From NCBI GenBank assembly GCA_041879295.1, contig CP047152.1, positions 4,221,501-4,285,500 on the forward strand: DNA of 64,000 nucleotides. Direction: 5' to 3'. The stretch's first letter is position 1, and every line of letters begins with the position of its first letter. The notes below the pieces were generated by a model, which did not search any database, was not told the origin of the DNA, and saw nothing but the letters and a program-made list of their open reading frames with translations. Position numbers and translations under genes: made by a program. Of this stretch, positions 27,286 through 39,330 are shown piece after piece. This stretch comes from Pseudomonas putida (GTDB lineage Bacteria > Pseudomonadota > Gammaproteobacteria > Pseudomonadales > Pseudomonadaceae).

Positions 27286-28419
27286 GTGCCCCTCAAGACC
27301 CTCACTGTATTCGGCACCCGTCCAGAAGCCATCAAGATGGCCCCGCTTGCCCTGAAACTCGCACAGGACACCCGCTTCGAGCCCCGTGTTTGCGTCACCG
27401 GCCAGCACCGGCAAATGCTCGACCAGGTACTGGAGCTGTTCGGTATCACCCCCGATTACGACTTGAACATCATGAAGCCCGGCCAAGACCTGACCGGCGT
27501 GACCACAGGAATTTTGCAAGGCATCCAGCCGATACTGGCCGAATTCAAGCCTGATGTGGTGCTGGTGCATGGCGACACTGCGACCACCTTTGCCACCAGC
27601 CTGGCGGCCTATTACCAGCAAATTCCCATCGCCCACGTAGAAGCCGGCCTGCGCACCAACAACCTGTATTCACCCTGGCCAGAGGAAGGCAACCGGCGCC
27701 TGACCGGCACCCTGGCCGCCCTGCACTTCGCCCCCACAGCCACCTCGCGTGACAACCTGCTAAGGGAAGGCATTGACCCAGCGAGCATTTTCACCACCGG
27801 CAACACCGTGATCGACGCTCTGCTGGACGTGGTGCACAAACTGGAGAGCCCGGTGCTGAGAGCCCAGTTCGAACGCCAGTTCGATTACCTGGCTGCCCAT
27901 CGGCGCATGGTGCTAGTAACAGGCCACCGGCGCGAGAACTTTGGCGGTGGCTTCGAACGCATCTGCCAGGCTTTGGTGCAGACGGCGCGCTAGTTCCCCG
28001 AGGTGGATGTGGTGTACCCGGTGCATCTCAACCCTAACGTGCGAGAGCCGGTCAACCGGCTGCTGGCGGATGTGGGGAATATCTACCTGATCGAACCGCT
28101 GGATTACCTGCCGTTCGTTTACCTGATGACCCGTGCGTATGTCATTTTGACCGACTCGGGGGGCATTCAGGAGGAAGCGCCGGCGCTGGGCAAACCGGTG
28201 CTGGTGATGCGTGATACCACGGAGCGGCCGGAGGCGGTGGCGGCGGGGACGGTGAAACTGGTGGGCACGGAAGTTGGGTCCATTACCGGGGAACTGGCCA
28301 GGTTGCTGACGGATGAGGGGGCTTATCGGGAGATGAGTGTGGCGCATAATCCGTATGGGGACGGGAAGGCGTGTGGGCGTATTGTGGAGGCGCTTGGGTC
28401 GAGATTGGGGTTGGGCTGA
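27286..28419 (+). pseudogene. wecB: UDP-N-acetylglucosamine 2-epimerase, interrupted by an in-frame TAG
   Basis: The reading frame runs 377 codons, as in intact WecB, which makes UDP-ManNAc from UDP-GlcNAc. It begins with GTG (AAGAGGA upstream) as [20 protein letters not shown] and includes '[17 protein letters not shown]', '[10 protein letters not shown]' and the catalytic-His block '[13 protein letters not shown]'. At codon 236 (27991-27993) there is a TAG between 'LVQTAR' and '[15 protein letters not shown]'. The rest continues in the same frame with the UDP-binding '[20 protein letters not shown]'. A product of 235 residues would lose the UDP site. One C-to-T change from CAG (Gln) would explain the stop. 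It may be a real mutation or a sequencing error. Confidence 0.88.
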
Positions 28420-28451
28420 CAGGCGCATGCCTTGAGATGTTTGTCGTTTGT

Positions 28452-28678
28452 GAGATCGAGCGCCGCCCGCGCGGCGCATCGCGAGCTGCGCTCGCTCCTA
28501 CGTTTGTTTCTGGCCAGTAACGCCTGTGGCAGGCGCGCGCGACCGTTTTGTTTGTACGACGCAATATCGCGCCAAGCGCCAAGGCGTTCGCGCGCAAATG
28601 GCACAGGAATGATTGGCCCGAAACAAACGTAGGAGCGAGCGCAGCTCGCGATGCGCCGCGCGGGCGGCGCTCGATCTC
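28452..28678. repeat. 227 bp palindromic element, copy 5
   Basis: Same element, between the broken wecB and convergent rmlA. It sits inside the O-antigen locus boundary, so the family is not confined to housekeeping DNA. Confidence 0.93.
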
Positions 28679-28925
28679 ACAGGCCCCAAACCTCTCAAGC
28701 CCCCCAGGCACCTTCAACCCAACACGGCCCCCTGCCGAGCTGGCCCTTGGCAGACAGCGCGGGTTCAAAGGCTATCGGCCATTCGATGGCAATCTGTGGA
28801 CCCTCCCTGGCAATGCAACCTTCACGCTGGGCCCAGTAAACCCTCGTAGAAAAAACCACGCTCATCACCGAAAGCCTTTGGGGTAACCAGTAAGACATCT
28901 GGAAAGGCTCATGGAATAGCGCACA
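28679..28925. other. gene-free spacer between element copy 5 and rmlA
   Basis: About 250 bp with no supported gene. No rmlC is present here, although rmlA is usually next to it. Confidence 0.5.
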
Positions 28926-29807
28926 TCAAAATGCCTTTACTTCAAGCAAGTTCTTCAAGTACTGGCCGTAACCGTTCTTCAGCAGCGGCTGGGCAAGGCG
29001 CTCAAGTTGCTCAGCATCGATCCAGCCCGCGCGGTAGCAAATCTCTTCAGGGCAAGCCACCTTGAGGCCCTGGCGCCGCTCCATGGTGGCAATGTACTGG
29101 CTGGCATCCAGCAAGCTGTCGTGGGTACCGGTATCCAGCCACGCATAACCACGCCCCATGATCTCGACCTGCAGTTGCTGCTGCTGCAGGTACAAGTTAT
29201 TGAGGTCGGTGATTTCCAGTTCGCCGCGTGCCGACGGTTTCAGCTGCCTGGCCAAGTCGACAACCTGGTTGTCGTAGAAATAAAGACCAGTGATTGCATA
29301 GTTGGACTTCGGCGTTTTCGGCTTTTCTTCAATCGACAACACACGCCCGCTGCCGTCGAACTCCGCGACCCCGTAACGTTCCGGGTCCTGGACGTGATAG
29401 GCAAAGACGGACGCGCCCGTCTGCCGCTGATCAGCACTCTGTAGCAGCGCCTGGAAGTCGTGACCATAGAAAATGTTGTCACCCAGCACCAAGGCAGACG
29501 CGGCGTTGCCAATGAAGTCTGCCCCGATCGTGAACGCCTGGGCCAAGCCGTCCGGGCTAGGCTGCACGGCATACGAGAGGTTGATGCCCCAACGACTGCC
29601 ATCACCCAGCAGTTGCTCGAAACGCGGAGTGTCCTGGGGCGTGGATATGATCAGGATGTCACGAATGCCGGCCAGCAGCAGCGTACTGAGCGGGTAGTAG
29701 ATCATCGGTTTGTCGTACACCGGCAGCAGTTGCTTGGAAATTGCCAGGGTCGCCGGGTGCAGGCGGGTACCCGACCCACCTGCCAGAATGATGCCTTTAC
29801 GCTTCAT
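28926..29807 (-). CDS. rmlA: glucose-1-phosphate thymidylyltransferase
   Basis: 293 residues, full length. It makes dTDP-glucose from dTTP and glucose-1-phosphate, the first step to dTDP-L-rhamnose. The nucleotide-binding N-terminus '[17 protein letters not shown]' and the metal-binding '[10 protein letters not shown]' are present, with '[20 protein letters not shown]' in the sugar site. Its ATG overlaps the rmlD stop by 4 nt (ATGA), so rmlB-rmlD-rmlA form one translationally coupled minus-strand operon. Confidence 0.97.
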   Translation of the reverse strand: MKRKGIILAGGSGTRLHPATLAISKQLLPVYDKPMIYYPLSTLLLAGIRDILIISTPQDTPRFEQLLGDGSRWGINLSYAVQPSPDGLAQAFTIGADFIGNAASALVLGDNIFYGHDFQALLQSADQRQTGASVFAYHVQDPERYGVAEFDGSGRVLSIEEKPKTPKSNYAITGLYFYDNQVVDLARQLKPSARGELEITDLNNLYLQQQQLQVEIMGRGYAWLDTGTHDSLLDASQYIATMERRQGLKVACPEEICYRAGWIDAEQLERLAQPLLKNGYGQYLKNLLEVKAF

Positions 29808-30709
29808 AGTGGTCCTTTCTCGTGGATTTCCGTCAGTATGCGAGCCACACCCAGGCGCCAGTCTGGCAGGGTCAGGGCAAAGGCCTTCTGCAGTTTATGG
29901 GTATCTAGACGCGAGTTGGCCGGCCGCGTGGCCGGCGTCGGGTAGGCCTCTGTGGTCAATGGGGTGACGTTTTCGGCATGAGCTTTCAGCGGCATACCGT
30001 GGACCGCCGCTTGCTCAAGTACATAACGGGCATAGCCGCACCAGGTGGTTTCACCCTCAGCGGCCAGATGGTACAGGCCAGCCAGGGATGGGTTGCGGCG
30101 GGTGGCGACAATGGCGTGGGCGGTGATGTCGGCAATCAGTTCGGCGCCTGTCGGGGCACCATGCTGGTCATCGATCACGCCCAGGCTTTCACGCTCCGCA
30201 GCCAGGCGCAGCATGGTTTTGGCGAAGTTGTTGCCGCGTGCGGCATACACCCAACAGGTGCGAAAAATCAGGTGCTGGCAACCGGCAGCCTGGATGGCTT
30301 GCTCGCCAGCCAGCTTGCTGGCGCCATAAGTATTCAGTGGGTCAACGGCGTCGTCTTCGCGCCAGGGCTGGGTGCCCTGCCCCGGAAACACATAGTCGGT
30401 GGAGTAATGCACCAGCAGTGCGCCACTGTCAGCGGCAGCGCGGGCCAGCACGCCGACGGCGTCGGCGTTTACCTTGAAGGCTTGCTCACGGTCACTCTCG
30501 GCCTTGTCCACGGCAGTGTAAGCTGCCGCATTGACGATGACATCGGGCGCGTAGACACGGACAGTTTCGGCCAGGCCTGGCAGGTTGGCCAGGTCGCCAC
30601 AGTACGCCTGGCTGCGAGCGTTCAGCGCCAGCAACTGCCCCAGAGGGGCCAGGCTGCGTTGCAGTTCCCAGCCTACCTGACCGTCCTTGCCCAGCAGCAG
30701 CACCTTCAT
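29804..30709 (-). CDS. rmlD: dTDP-4-dehydrorhamnose reductase
   Basis: 301 residues starting [20 protein letters not shown]. It reduces dTDP-4-keto-L-rhamnose to dTDP-L-rhamnose. It is an extended SDR with GxxGQVG at the N-terminus, '[13 protein letters not shown]', catalytic Tyr-Lys in '[13 protein letters not shown]' and '[19 protein letters not shown]'. The frame stays open upstream into rmlB, but the ATG at 30709 overlaps the rmlB stop (ATGA), so this start is right. It overlaps rmlA by 4 nt at its end. Confidence 0.96.
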   Translation of the reverse strand: MKVLLLGKDGQVGWELQRSLAPLGQLLALNARSQAYCGDLANLPGLAETVRVYAPDVIVNAAAYTAVDKAESDREQAFKVNADAVGVLARAAADSGALLVHYSTDYVFPGQGTQPWREDDAVDPLNTYGASKLAGEQAIQAAGCQHLIFRTCWVYAARGNNFAKTMLRLAAERESLGVIDDQHGAPTGAELIADITAHAIVATRRNPSLAGLYHLAAEGETTWCGYARYVLEQAAVHGMPLKAHAENVTPLTTEAYPTPATRPANSRLDTHKLQKAFALTLPDWRLGVARILTEIHEKGPL

Positions 30710-31776
30710 GCAGAACGCCCTGCGTAGTTTTTTTCTACCCAGTCGCGGTAGCTGCCAGACTGCACGTTCTGCACCCAGTCCTGGTTGTCGAGGTACCAGG
30801 CCACCGTTTTGCGGATGCCGGTTTCGAACGTTTCCGCAGGCTTCCAGCCAAGCTCCTGCTCCAGCTTGCGGGCATCGATGGCATAACGGCGGTCGTGGCC
30901 GGGACGGTCGCTTACGTAGGTGATCTGTTCGGCGTAGGGCTTGCCGTCGGTGCGAGGGCGCAGTTCGTCCAGCAGCGCGCATACGCGGTTGACGATTTCC
31001 AGGTTGGGCTTTTCATTCCAGCCGCCGACGTTGTAAACCTCACCGGCTTTGCCGGCCTCCAGTACACGGCGGATGGCACTGCAGTGGTCCTTTACGTACA
31101 ACCAGTCGCGAATCTGCTGACCGTCGCCATACACCGGCAGCGGCTTGCCGGCCAGGGCGTTGACGATCATCAGCGGGATGAGCTTTTCCGGGAAGTGATA
31201 CGGGCCGTAATTGTTGGAGCAATTGGTGGTCAGCACCGGCAGGCCGTAGGTGTGGAAGTACGAACGGACCAAGTGGTCGCTGGCAGCCTTGCTGGCCGAG
31301 TACGGGCTGTTGGGCTGGTACTGGTGGCTTTCAGTGAAAGCCGGTTCGTCGGCAGCCAGCGAGCCATACACTTCGTCGGTAGATACATGCAGGAAGCGGA
31401 ATGCCTGCCGCGCCGACTCATTCAGGCCACCCCAGTATGCACGCACGGCTTCCAGCAGGTGGAACGTGCCGACGACGTTGGTTTCGATGAAGGCTTGCGG
31501 GCCATGGATCGAGCGGTCGACATGAGACTCGGCGGCAAAGTTGATGATGGCGCGGGGCTGATGGGCATTCAGTAATTCCGCGACCAGCCGGCTATCGGCA
31601 ATGTCGCCGTGCACGAAGATATGGCGCTTGTCGCCCTGCAGACTGCTCAGGGTCTGCAGGTTGCCTGCATAGGTGAGTTTGTCCAGGTTGACCACGGGTT
31701 CGTCATCGCCGGCCAGCCAGTCCAAAACGAAGTTCGCCCCGATAAAACCTGCACCGCCGGTTACCAGAATGGTCAT
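30706..31776 (-). CDS. rmlB: dTDP-glucose 4,6-dehydratase
   Basis: 356 residues. It converts dTDP-glucose to dTDP-4-keto-6-deoxyglucose with tightly bound NAD+. It has '[19 protein letters not shown]', the catalytic 'STDEVYGSL' (Thr-Asp-Glu) and '[15 protein letters not shown]' (Tyr-Lys). First gene of the rmlBDA operon. rmlC, which supplies the substrate of RmlD, is not in this window and must lie elsewhere if L-rhamnose is made. Confidence 0.97.
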   Translation of the reverse strand: MTILVTGGAGFIGANFVLDWLAGDDEPVVNLDKLTYAGNLQTLSSLQGDKRHIFVHGDIADSRLVAELLNAHQPRAIINFAAESHVDRSIHGPQAFIETNVVGTFHLLEAVRAYWGGLNESARQAFRFLHVSTDEVYGSLAADEPAFTESHQYQPNSPYSASKAASDHLVRSYFHTYGLPVLTTNCSNNYGPYHFPEKLIPLMIVNALAGKPLPVYGDGQQIRDWLYVKDHCSAIRRVLEAGKAGEVYNVGGWNEKPNLEIVNRVCALLDELRPRTDGKPYAEQITYVSDRPGHDRRYAIDARKLEQELGWKPAETFETGIRKTVAWYLDNQDWVQNVQSGSYRDWVEKNYAGRSA

Positions 31777-32273
31777 GTTTGTCTGCTTCCGTTGTCAGGG
31801 TCTGCTCTTCCACTTTCAGGATTCTAGACTGTTGGCGGATGATTCGAGAGCGAAGACGATGGCAACGTGACATTCGACTGCTACCGGGTGGATTGCTGCT
31901 ATCGACCGGAGCCGTCCCAGCCTGTCGGTGCGCTGACCAACGACTCCTTGCCACGCCGCGCTTGACTCCAGCAAGGGACTTCAGATTACGCACATACAAT
32001 ACCGAAAAATCCTACAAGAACTCCGCTCAACTACTCAATAAAATACCTCCCCCGCATTGCCACGCTAACCTCGCCCTCCTCTGTTCATGCCCCTTGTCAC
32101 AGTCGTCTCATTCAGTATCATTAGCGGCCTCCCACACTATCGTGTCTTGCAGCTGGAGGGGTCGCGCTGGGACTACTTACGCCGCGCCATAACAAAAACA
32201 GGCTTTACGAGCCCGACCACACGCGTAGGCGAACGGATATGCCGATGACAATTGAATTCGGCACAGGGAGATC
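31777..32273. promoter_or_regulatory. divergent spacer between rmlB and the flippase gene
   Basis: 497 bp without a supported gene, clearly more AT-rich in its centre (about 31980-32060) than the flanking DNA. It separates the minus-strand rmlBDA operon from the plus-strand O-unit genes and must contain both promoters. I found no confident -35/-10 pair and no JUMPstart-like motif. Confidence 0.45.
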
Positions 32274-33698
32274 ATGTTGAATAGTTGGTTGAAGAAATCC
32301 CTGGCACTTTATTCAGCCAATGGCCTGAATTTTCTACTCAATATTCTGATCATCCCGATTGTTGTATTCTTTATCGGCTTTGATGGTTACGGTTTCTATT
32401 CTGTCTACATCATTCTCTCCAGCACCCTGCTGTTTCTGGACTCGGCCCTGTCCAAGTCAGTCGTCAGCAGTGCATTCTCGGCAAATAATCAACAACGCGC
32501 CCAACTCATAAGCTCGTCGCGAGCTACCTACCTGGCTACGGGCCTGCTGCTGCTGCTGGTCACCCCCCTGGTCGCCCAGGGCGTCTCGCTGTTGTTCCCT
32601 CTACGCACTGAACAACTGGACCTAGCCTACTGGATTGGTGCAGCAGCGCTGATCGAGTATGTAATGGCGCTGCCTGGCCAGTATTTCCAAATGCTCAACG
32701 TGCTGCGGGGCAGGCACTTCGCCTATGCCCAATACCAACTGTGCATACAGTTGAGTCGCTTCTTCACCGTGGCCATCGTCGCCGCCAGCACCCAGCAAAT
32801 CGAGTGGGTGCTAGCAGCTATTGTGCTGCGCAAGATACCCGACTACCTGATTCTCTGGCTGTTCTGGCGCAACCAGCCGACCGAGCCCAGCGACCATGTT
32901 GCCTGGCCGTTCGTAGGCGCACTGTTGCGCCAGTCCGCCCCTATAGTGGGCGTTGCGCTCCTGCAGGTACTGGCCACCGAGTTCATCTCGATCTACATCA
33001 GCCACGCCTACGGCGCAGAAACGCTGGGTAAGTACAGATCCGTCTACGATGTACTCAACAAGATATGGTTCGTCGCCACCCTTTATCCGGTGCTGGTGTA
33101 CCCCAAGATCTGCCAATGGCTGGCCGATGAGCAAAAGCGCACATGGCTGCAGGGTATGCTTCCAAGGATAAACCTTGGCAGTGCCTTGGTTTATGCCACC
33201 CTGACAATAACGGGGCTGGCGGTGTATCCAATACTGGCTAGCTGGTTCCCGCCGTTGCAGGCAGCTGCACCGTTCGCAGCAGGGCTGCTGGCCGGTATTT
33301 GCATGTCCGGCCATGTTCGCCTGGGTTATGAGTTTCTTCAGGCCCAAAAAGATGCCAATACTGCCCTGTTGATCAACCTGCTGTCGCTGGCAACCGGCGC
33401 AATCATCCTGTACGCGTTTCAGGGTAGTGGCACTCGCGAGATCGGCTGGGCCTGGCTAGCGGCTCAGCTGCTTGCAGTGGCAGTCGTCGACCTGCGAAAC
33501 GGGGCCCTGCTGGCCTCGCCGTGGAGCAAATCCCTGATGGGCTTGTTACCGTGGCTAGGCGTCGGCATCGGCGTATTCGCGGCATCGTCAATTCACGGCA
33601 CGCCAGGGGCAGTGTTCCTACTGCTTTTGCTAGCCGTATCAACAAGCTGCCTCGCCATCCATGCGAAGCGATTGCGGGCTTCAGGTAAGGTGAAATGA
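32274..33698 (+). CDS. O-unit flippase, Wzx-type polysaccharide exporter
   Basis: 474 residues with about twelve to fourteen hydrophobic helices and short loops. It starts MLNSWLKKSLALYSANGLN. The N-terminal amphipathic start followed by 'LNFLLNILIIPIVVFFIGFDGYGFYSVYI' is typical of MOP-superfamily Wzx/RfbX proteins, which flip Und-PP-linked O-units across the inner membrane. Sequence is poorly conserved in this family, so the assignment rests on topology and position. Its stop overlaps the next start by 4 nt (ATGA). The spacing between GGGAG and ATG is short. Confidence 0.8.
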   Translation: MLNSWLKKSLALYSANGLNFLLNILIIPIVVFFIGFDGYGFYSVYIILSSTLLFLDSALSKSVVSSAFSANNQQRAQLISSSRATYLATGLLLLLVTPLVAQGVSLLFPLRTEQLDLAYWIGAAALIEYVMALPGQYFQMLNVLRGRHFAYAQYQLCIQLSRFFTVAIVAASTQQIEWVLAAIVLRKIPDYLILWLFWRNQPTEPSDHVAWPFVGALLRQSAPIVGVALLQVLATEFISIYISHAYGAETLGKYRSVYDVLNKIWFVATLYPVLVYPKICQWLADEQKRTWLQGMLPRINLGSALVYATLTITGLAVYPILASWFPPLQAAAPFAAGLLAGICMSGHVRLGYEFLQAQKDANTALLINLLSLATGAIILYAFQGSGTREIGWAWLAAQLLAVAVVDLRNGALLASPWSKSLMGLLPWLGVGIGVFAASSIHGTPGAVFLLLLLAVSTSCLAIHAKRLRASGKVK

Positions 33699-35002
33699 GT
33701 AAGCTGAACTACGTCTCGGTCGGCGCCGCGCTGATCATCTTTGCATCGGTGGCTACGGCGCTGCGCTTTGGCAACCTGCCGATCGGCATCGGCGAAATAG
33801 CCATTATGCTGGTGTTTTTCTGGGCCCTGCGTTACAGGCAGGCTCTGAGCTACCTGAAGCACCCCGTTATGCTGTTCTGGATGGGATTCATCACAATCGC
33901 CGGGCTGGCCATGCTGTTCGGCACGGTCAAGGGTGCCAGCGCCACCCATACCGCCGCAGCTTACCTCTATTCGGCCAGTTTCTCCCTCATGGCACTGGCA
34001 TGCATCGAACAGGCCACCAAGCAGCAGTTCGACGCTTTCATCAAGGCATTGACGATCATCCCGGGCATCATGCTCATTATCCCGTTCCTGTGTTTCCTGA
34101 CAGACGCTACCCGGATGGCTGAAGCATTCGGGATAAATACCGATTTCCCGTCGCGGCTTTCTGCTTGGTCGACCAACCCCAACCAGCTGGCCCTATTGTT
34201 GCTGCCAATACCGTTCTGGCTACTGGCGGTGTACCGAGACGCAAGCTGGCATGGTGGCCGCTGGCTGCGAAACTTCATGCTGCTTTGGGCATTCTTCTTC
34301 CTCGGCATTTGCGTGCGCAGTGATGCGCTGCTGCTGGCTTGGTGCGTAGGTTTGCCACTACTGACGGGCGTGGCAGCAGCCTGGACAAGGCCGTTTAACT
34401 GGAAGCTGTTCGCCACTGCCCTCGCCGCATTTGTCCTGGCATTTGGTACATTCAAGGTCGTGATCGATGGCCCAGGCCGCGAGCAGTTGGTCAAGGCGGA
34501 GGCGGCCATTGTCGGTGTTGTGGCTTCGATGCTGGGTGAGCCACCGCCGGAACTCGGGAAAAGAACATATGTACCTGGTAAGTCCGACTCGGTGATTGGT
34601 GTCGGTTTTGACCAGAACAAGAGCGGTGTACGCAAGACCCTGTGGATCCATGCCTATGAAGCCTGGTTGCAGTCCCCCCTAATCGGGCATGGTCCTGGTG
34701 CATTTTCCTACCTTGATGACCCGACAGAAAAACAAGAGGCTCATAACCTTGGCTTTGACATGCTGACGCAGGTAGGCATCGCAGGCGTGCTAATGTTCGC
34801 TGCCTTGTACCTCTGGCTGCTGTTCACGGCGTATCAGGCCCGGGATCCCTATTCGCTGGCGGTCCTGGTGGTACTGATGCTCTTCTCCGGTGCCCACTTC
34901 ATGCTCCGGCAGCCGGTATTCAGCCTGTATATGATCATCTGTGCCCTTGCGGTCAAACATGGCATCTTCACCACCATGCGTGACAAGCCTCAATCCATCT
35001 GA
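33695..35002 (+). CDS. O-antigen ligase-family membrane protein, paralog 1
   Basis: 435 residues with about ten to twelve membrane helices and a large periplasmic loop (about 255-330). The loop ends 'RKTLWIHAYEAWLQSPLIGHGPGAFSYLD', the Wzy_C/WaaL signature with conserved Arg and His, followed by 'EAHNLGFDMLTQVG'. Such proteins join or polymerise glycans from undecaprenyl diphosphate. A second, clearly homologous copy lies at 42008-43429 on the other strand. It could be an O-antigen ligase, a polymerase, or an O-linked protein glycosyltransferase; sequence alone does not decide. Overlaps the flippase gene by 4 nt. Confidence 0.85.
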   Translation: MSKLNYVSVGAALIIFASVATALRFGNLPIGIGEIAIMLVFFWALRYRQALSYLKHPVMLFWMGFITIAGLAMLFGTVKGASATHTAAAYLYSASFSLMALACIEQATKQQFDAFIKALTIIPGIMLIIPFLCFLTDATRMAEAFGINTDFPSRLSAWSTNPNQLALLLLPIPFWLLAVYRDASWHGGRWLRNFMLLWAFFFLGICVRSDALLLAWCVGLPLLTGVAAAWTRPFNWKLFATALAAFVLAFGTFKVVIDGPGREQLVKAEAAIVGVVASMLGEPPPELGKRTYVPGKSDSVIGVGFDQNKSGVRKTLWIHAYEAWLQSPLIGHGPGAFSYLDDPTEKQEAHNLGFDMLTQVGIAGVLMFAALYLWLLFTAYQARDPYSLAVLVVLMLFSGAHFMLRQPVFSLYMIICALAVKHGIFTTMRDKPQSI

Positions 35003-35020
35003 TTACCAAGAGATCGTGCT

Positions 35021-36964
35021 ATGTGTGGTATTGCAGGTTTTTGGCACCCCAACAGCCAAGGCAGGTATGACGGACCAACCGCCCTGACCCGCATGACTGA
35101 CGCTATTGTCCACCGCGGCCCGGACGATGCCGGTGCCTGGAACAATGGCGCCGGGGTATTTCTCGGCCACCGCCGGCTGGCGATCGTCGACCTCAGCTCC
35201 GCAGGCCACCAGCCCATGGCATCGGCCACTGGCCGGTATGTCATTGCGTTCAATGGCGAGATCTACAACTTCCAGGCCCTGCGCAAGACGCTTGAAGCAG
35301 CCGCGCCGGCCGCGCTGGCATGGCGCGGCCATTCGGACACCGAGGTCATGCTCGCGGCCTTCGAGCACTGGGGTATCCAGGAAACCCTGTACAAACTGGT
35401 CGGCATGTTTGCCTTGGCAGTGTGGGACCGCAGCCGCGAGACACTGACCCTTGCACGCGATCGCATTGGCGAGAAGCCGCTGTACTTCGGCTACCAGGGC
35501 AGCGCACTGCTGTTCGCATCGGAACTGCAGGCGCTCGAGGCTTACCCCGGCTTCAACGCCGAGGTTTCACGCGACAGCCTGGCACTGCTGCTCAAGTACG
35601 CCTATGTACCGGCGCCACACTCGATCTACCAAGGCATTCACAAGCTGCCACCGGGCACTTGGCTGGAGCTTGATCGCACGGCACTGGACAGCCGTGTGAT
35701 TGGCACTCCGCAAGCCTACTGGCAGGTGCCTGCAGCACTCACCGGGCCGGGGGCGTCGTACACCGATGACGAGGCCATCGATCAGTTGCACTCGCGGCTG
35801 AGCAACACCATCAGTGACCAGATGGTGGCGGACGTCCCCTTGGGCGCCTTCCTCTCCGGTGGCATCGACTCGACGCTGATCGTAAGCTTGATGCAATCGC
35901 TGTCGACGCAGAAGGTCAAGACCTTCACCATCGGCTTCGACAACCCCGGCTACAACGAAGCCGAGCACGCCAAGGCAGTTGCTCGCCACCTGGGTACCGA
36001 ACATACCGAACTGTATGTGTCAGGCGCTGATGCACTGGATGTCGTACCACGACTGCCTGAAATCTACGGCGAGCCGTTTGCCGATTCGTCGCAGATCCCC
36101 ACCTACCTGGTGTCACGAATGGCCCGCAGCCATGTAACAGTAAGCCTGTCCGGCGATGCCGGGGACGAGCTGTTTGGTGGCTACAACCGCTACCAGTACC
36201 TGCCCAAGGTGTGGCGCAAGCTGGGCGGTATGCCAGGCCCGGCGCGCAAGCTGGCCGCCCGAATGATCGAGGCCGCCCCACCGAATCGCTGGGATGCCAT
36301 CGCCAAGGGATTGAGCCCGATCACGCCAGCGGCCCTGCGTGTGCGCCTGCCTGGCGAGAAACTGCACAAGCTGGCCGGAGTCATGCGCCACGGTTCGCCC
36401 AGCCAGATGTACGACCATGTAGTGTCGCAATGGCAAAACGCAGAGGACGTGGTGATTGGTGCCCGCCTGCCTGGCATTGCGAGTGTCGACAGTAGCGATT
36501 TCGCCAGCTGGATGATGCGCCAGGACACTCTGACCTACCTGCCAGACGATATCCTGGCCAAGGTCGACCGCGCCGCCATGTCCGTAAGCCTGGAGACCCG
36601 CGTACCTTTCCTGGACCACCGCATTGTGGAGTTTGCTGCAACCTTGCCGATGTCGCTGAAAATCCGCAACGGCAGCACCAAGTGGATATTGCGCGAGCTA
36701 CTCTATCGCTATGTGCCCAGGGAGCTCATCGAGCGCCCCAAAATGGGCTTCGGCATTCCGCTCCACGAGTGGTTGCGCGGCCCTCTACGCGACTGGGCCG
36801 AGTCATTGCTGGCCCCACAGAGGCTGGCAAGCGAAGGGTACTTTGCACCAGGCCCGATCCGCGCTGTTTGGGAAAAGCATCTTCGCGGGCAGGGCAACTA
36901 TCAGCAGCAACTATGGCCCGTCCTGATGTTCCAGGCATGGCTCGATCGCAAAAAAAACCGCTGA
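35021..36964 (+). CDS. asparagine synthase (glutamine-hydrolysing)-type amidotransferase
   Basis: 647 residues. The N-terminal class II glutaminase domain begins MCGIAGFWHP with nucleophile Cys2. The synthetase domain has the ATP pyrophosphatase loop 'GAFLSGGIDSTLIVSLM' and 'VSLSGDAGDELFGGYNRY'. Location inside the O-antigen locus and resemblance to WbpS-type enzymes suggest that it amidates the carboxyl group of a uronic acid (for example GalNAcA to GalNAcAN) rather than making free asparagine; this is inference. It starts 18 nt after the ligase-like gene. Confidence 0.9.
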   Translation: MCGIAGFWHPNSQGRYDGPTALTRMTDAIVHRGPDDAGAWNNGAGVFLGHRRLAIVDLSSAGHQPMASATGRYVIAFNGEIYNFQALRKTLEAAAPAALAWRGHSDTEVMLAAFEHWGIQETLYKLVGMFALAVWDRSRETLTLARDRIGEKPLYFGYQGSALLFASELQALEAYPGFNAEVSRDSLALLLKYAYVPAPHSIYQGIHKLPPGTWLELDRTALDSRVIGTPQAYWQVPAALTGPGASYTDDEAIDQLHSRLSNTISDQMVADVPLGAFLSGGIDSTLIVSLMQSLSTQKVKTFTIGFDNPGYNEAEHAKAVARHLGTEHTELYVSGADALDVVPRLPEIYGEPFADSSQIPTYLVSRMARSHVTVSLSGDAGDELFGGYNRYQYLPKVWRKLGGMPGPARKLAARMIEAAPPNRWDAIAKGLSPITPAALRVRLPGEKLHKLAGVMRHGSPSQMYDHVVSQWQNAEDVVIGARLPGIASVDSSDFASWMMRQDTLTYLPDDILAKVDRAAMSVSLETRVPFLDHRIVEFAATLPMSLKIRNGSTKWILRELLYRYVPRELIERPKMGFGIPLHEWLRGPLRDWAESLLAPQRLASEGYFAPGPIRAVWEKHLRGQGNYQQQLWPVLMFQAWLDRKKNR

Positions 36965-36994
36965 AAAACAGCTTTCATCATTTGAGGTATTTCG

Positions 36995-38278
<1,284 letters not shown>

Positions 38279-38289
38279 TGGAGAATGAC

Positions 38290-39322
<1,033 letters not shown>

Positions 39323-39330
<8 letters not shown>

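Noticed and set aside
28003..28419. Separate 138-codon gene after wecB
   Set aside because: It is the same reading frame as wecB past the TAG and contains the WecB C-terminal half. There is no ribosome site ahead of its first ATG/GTG.
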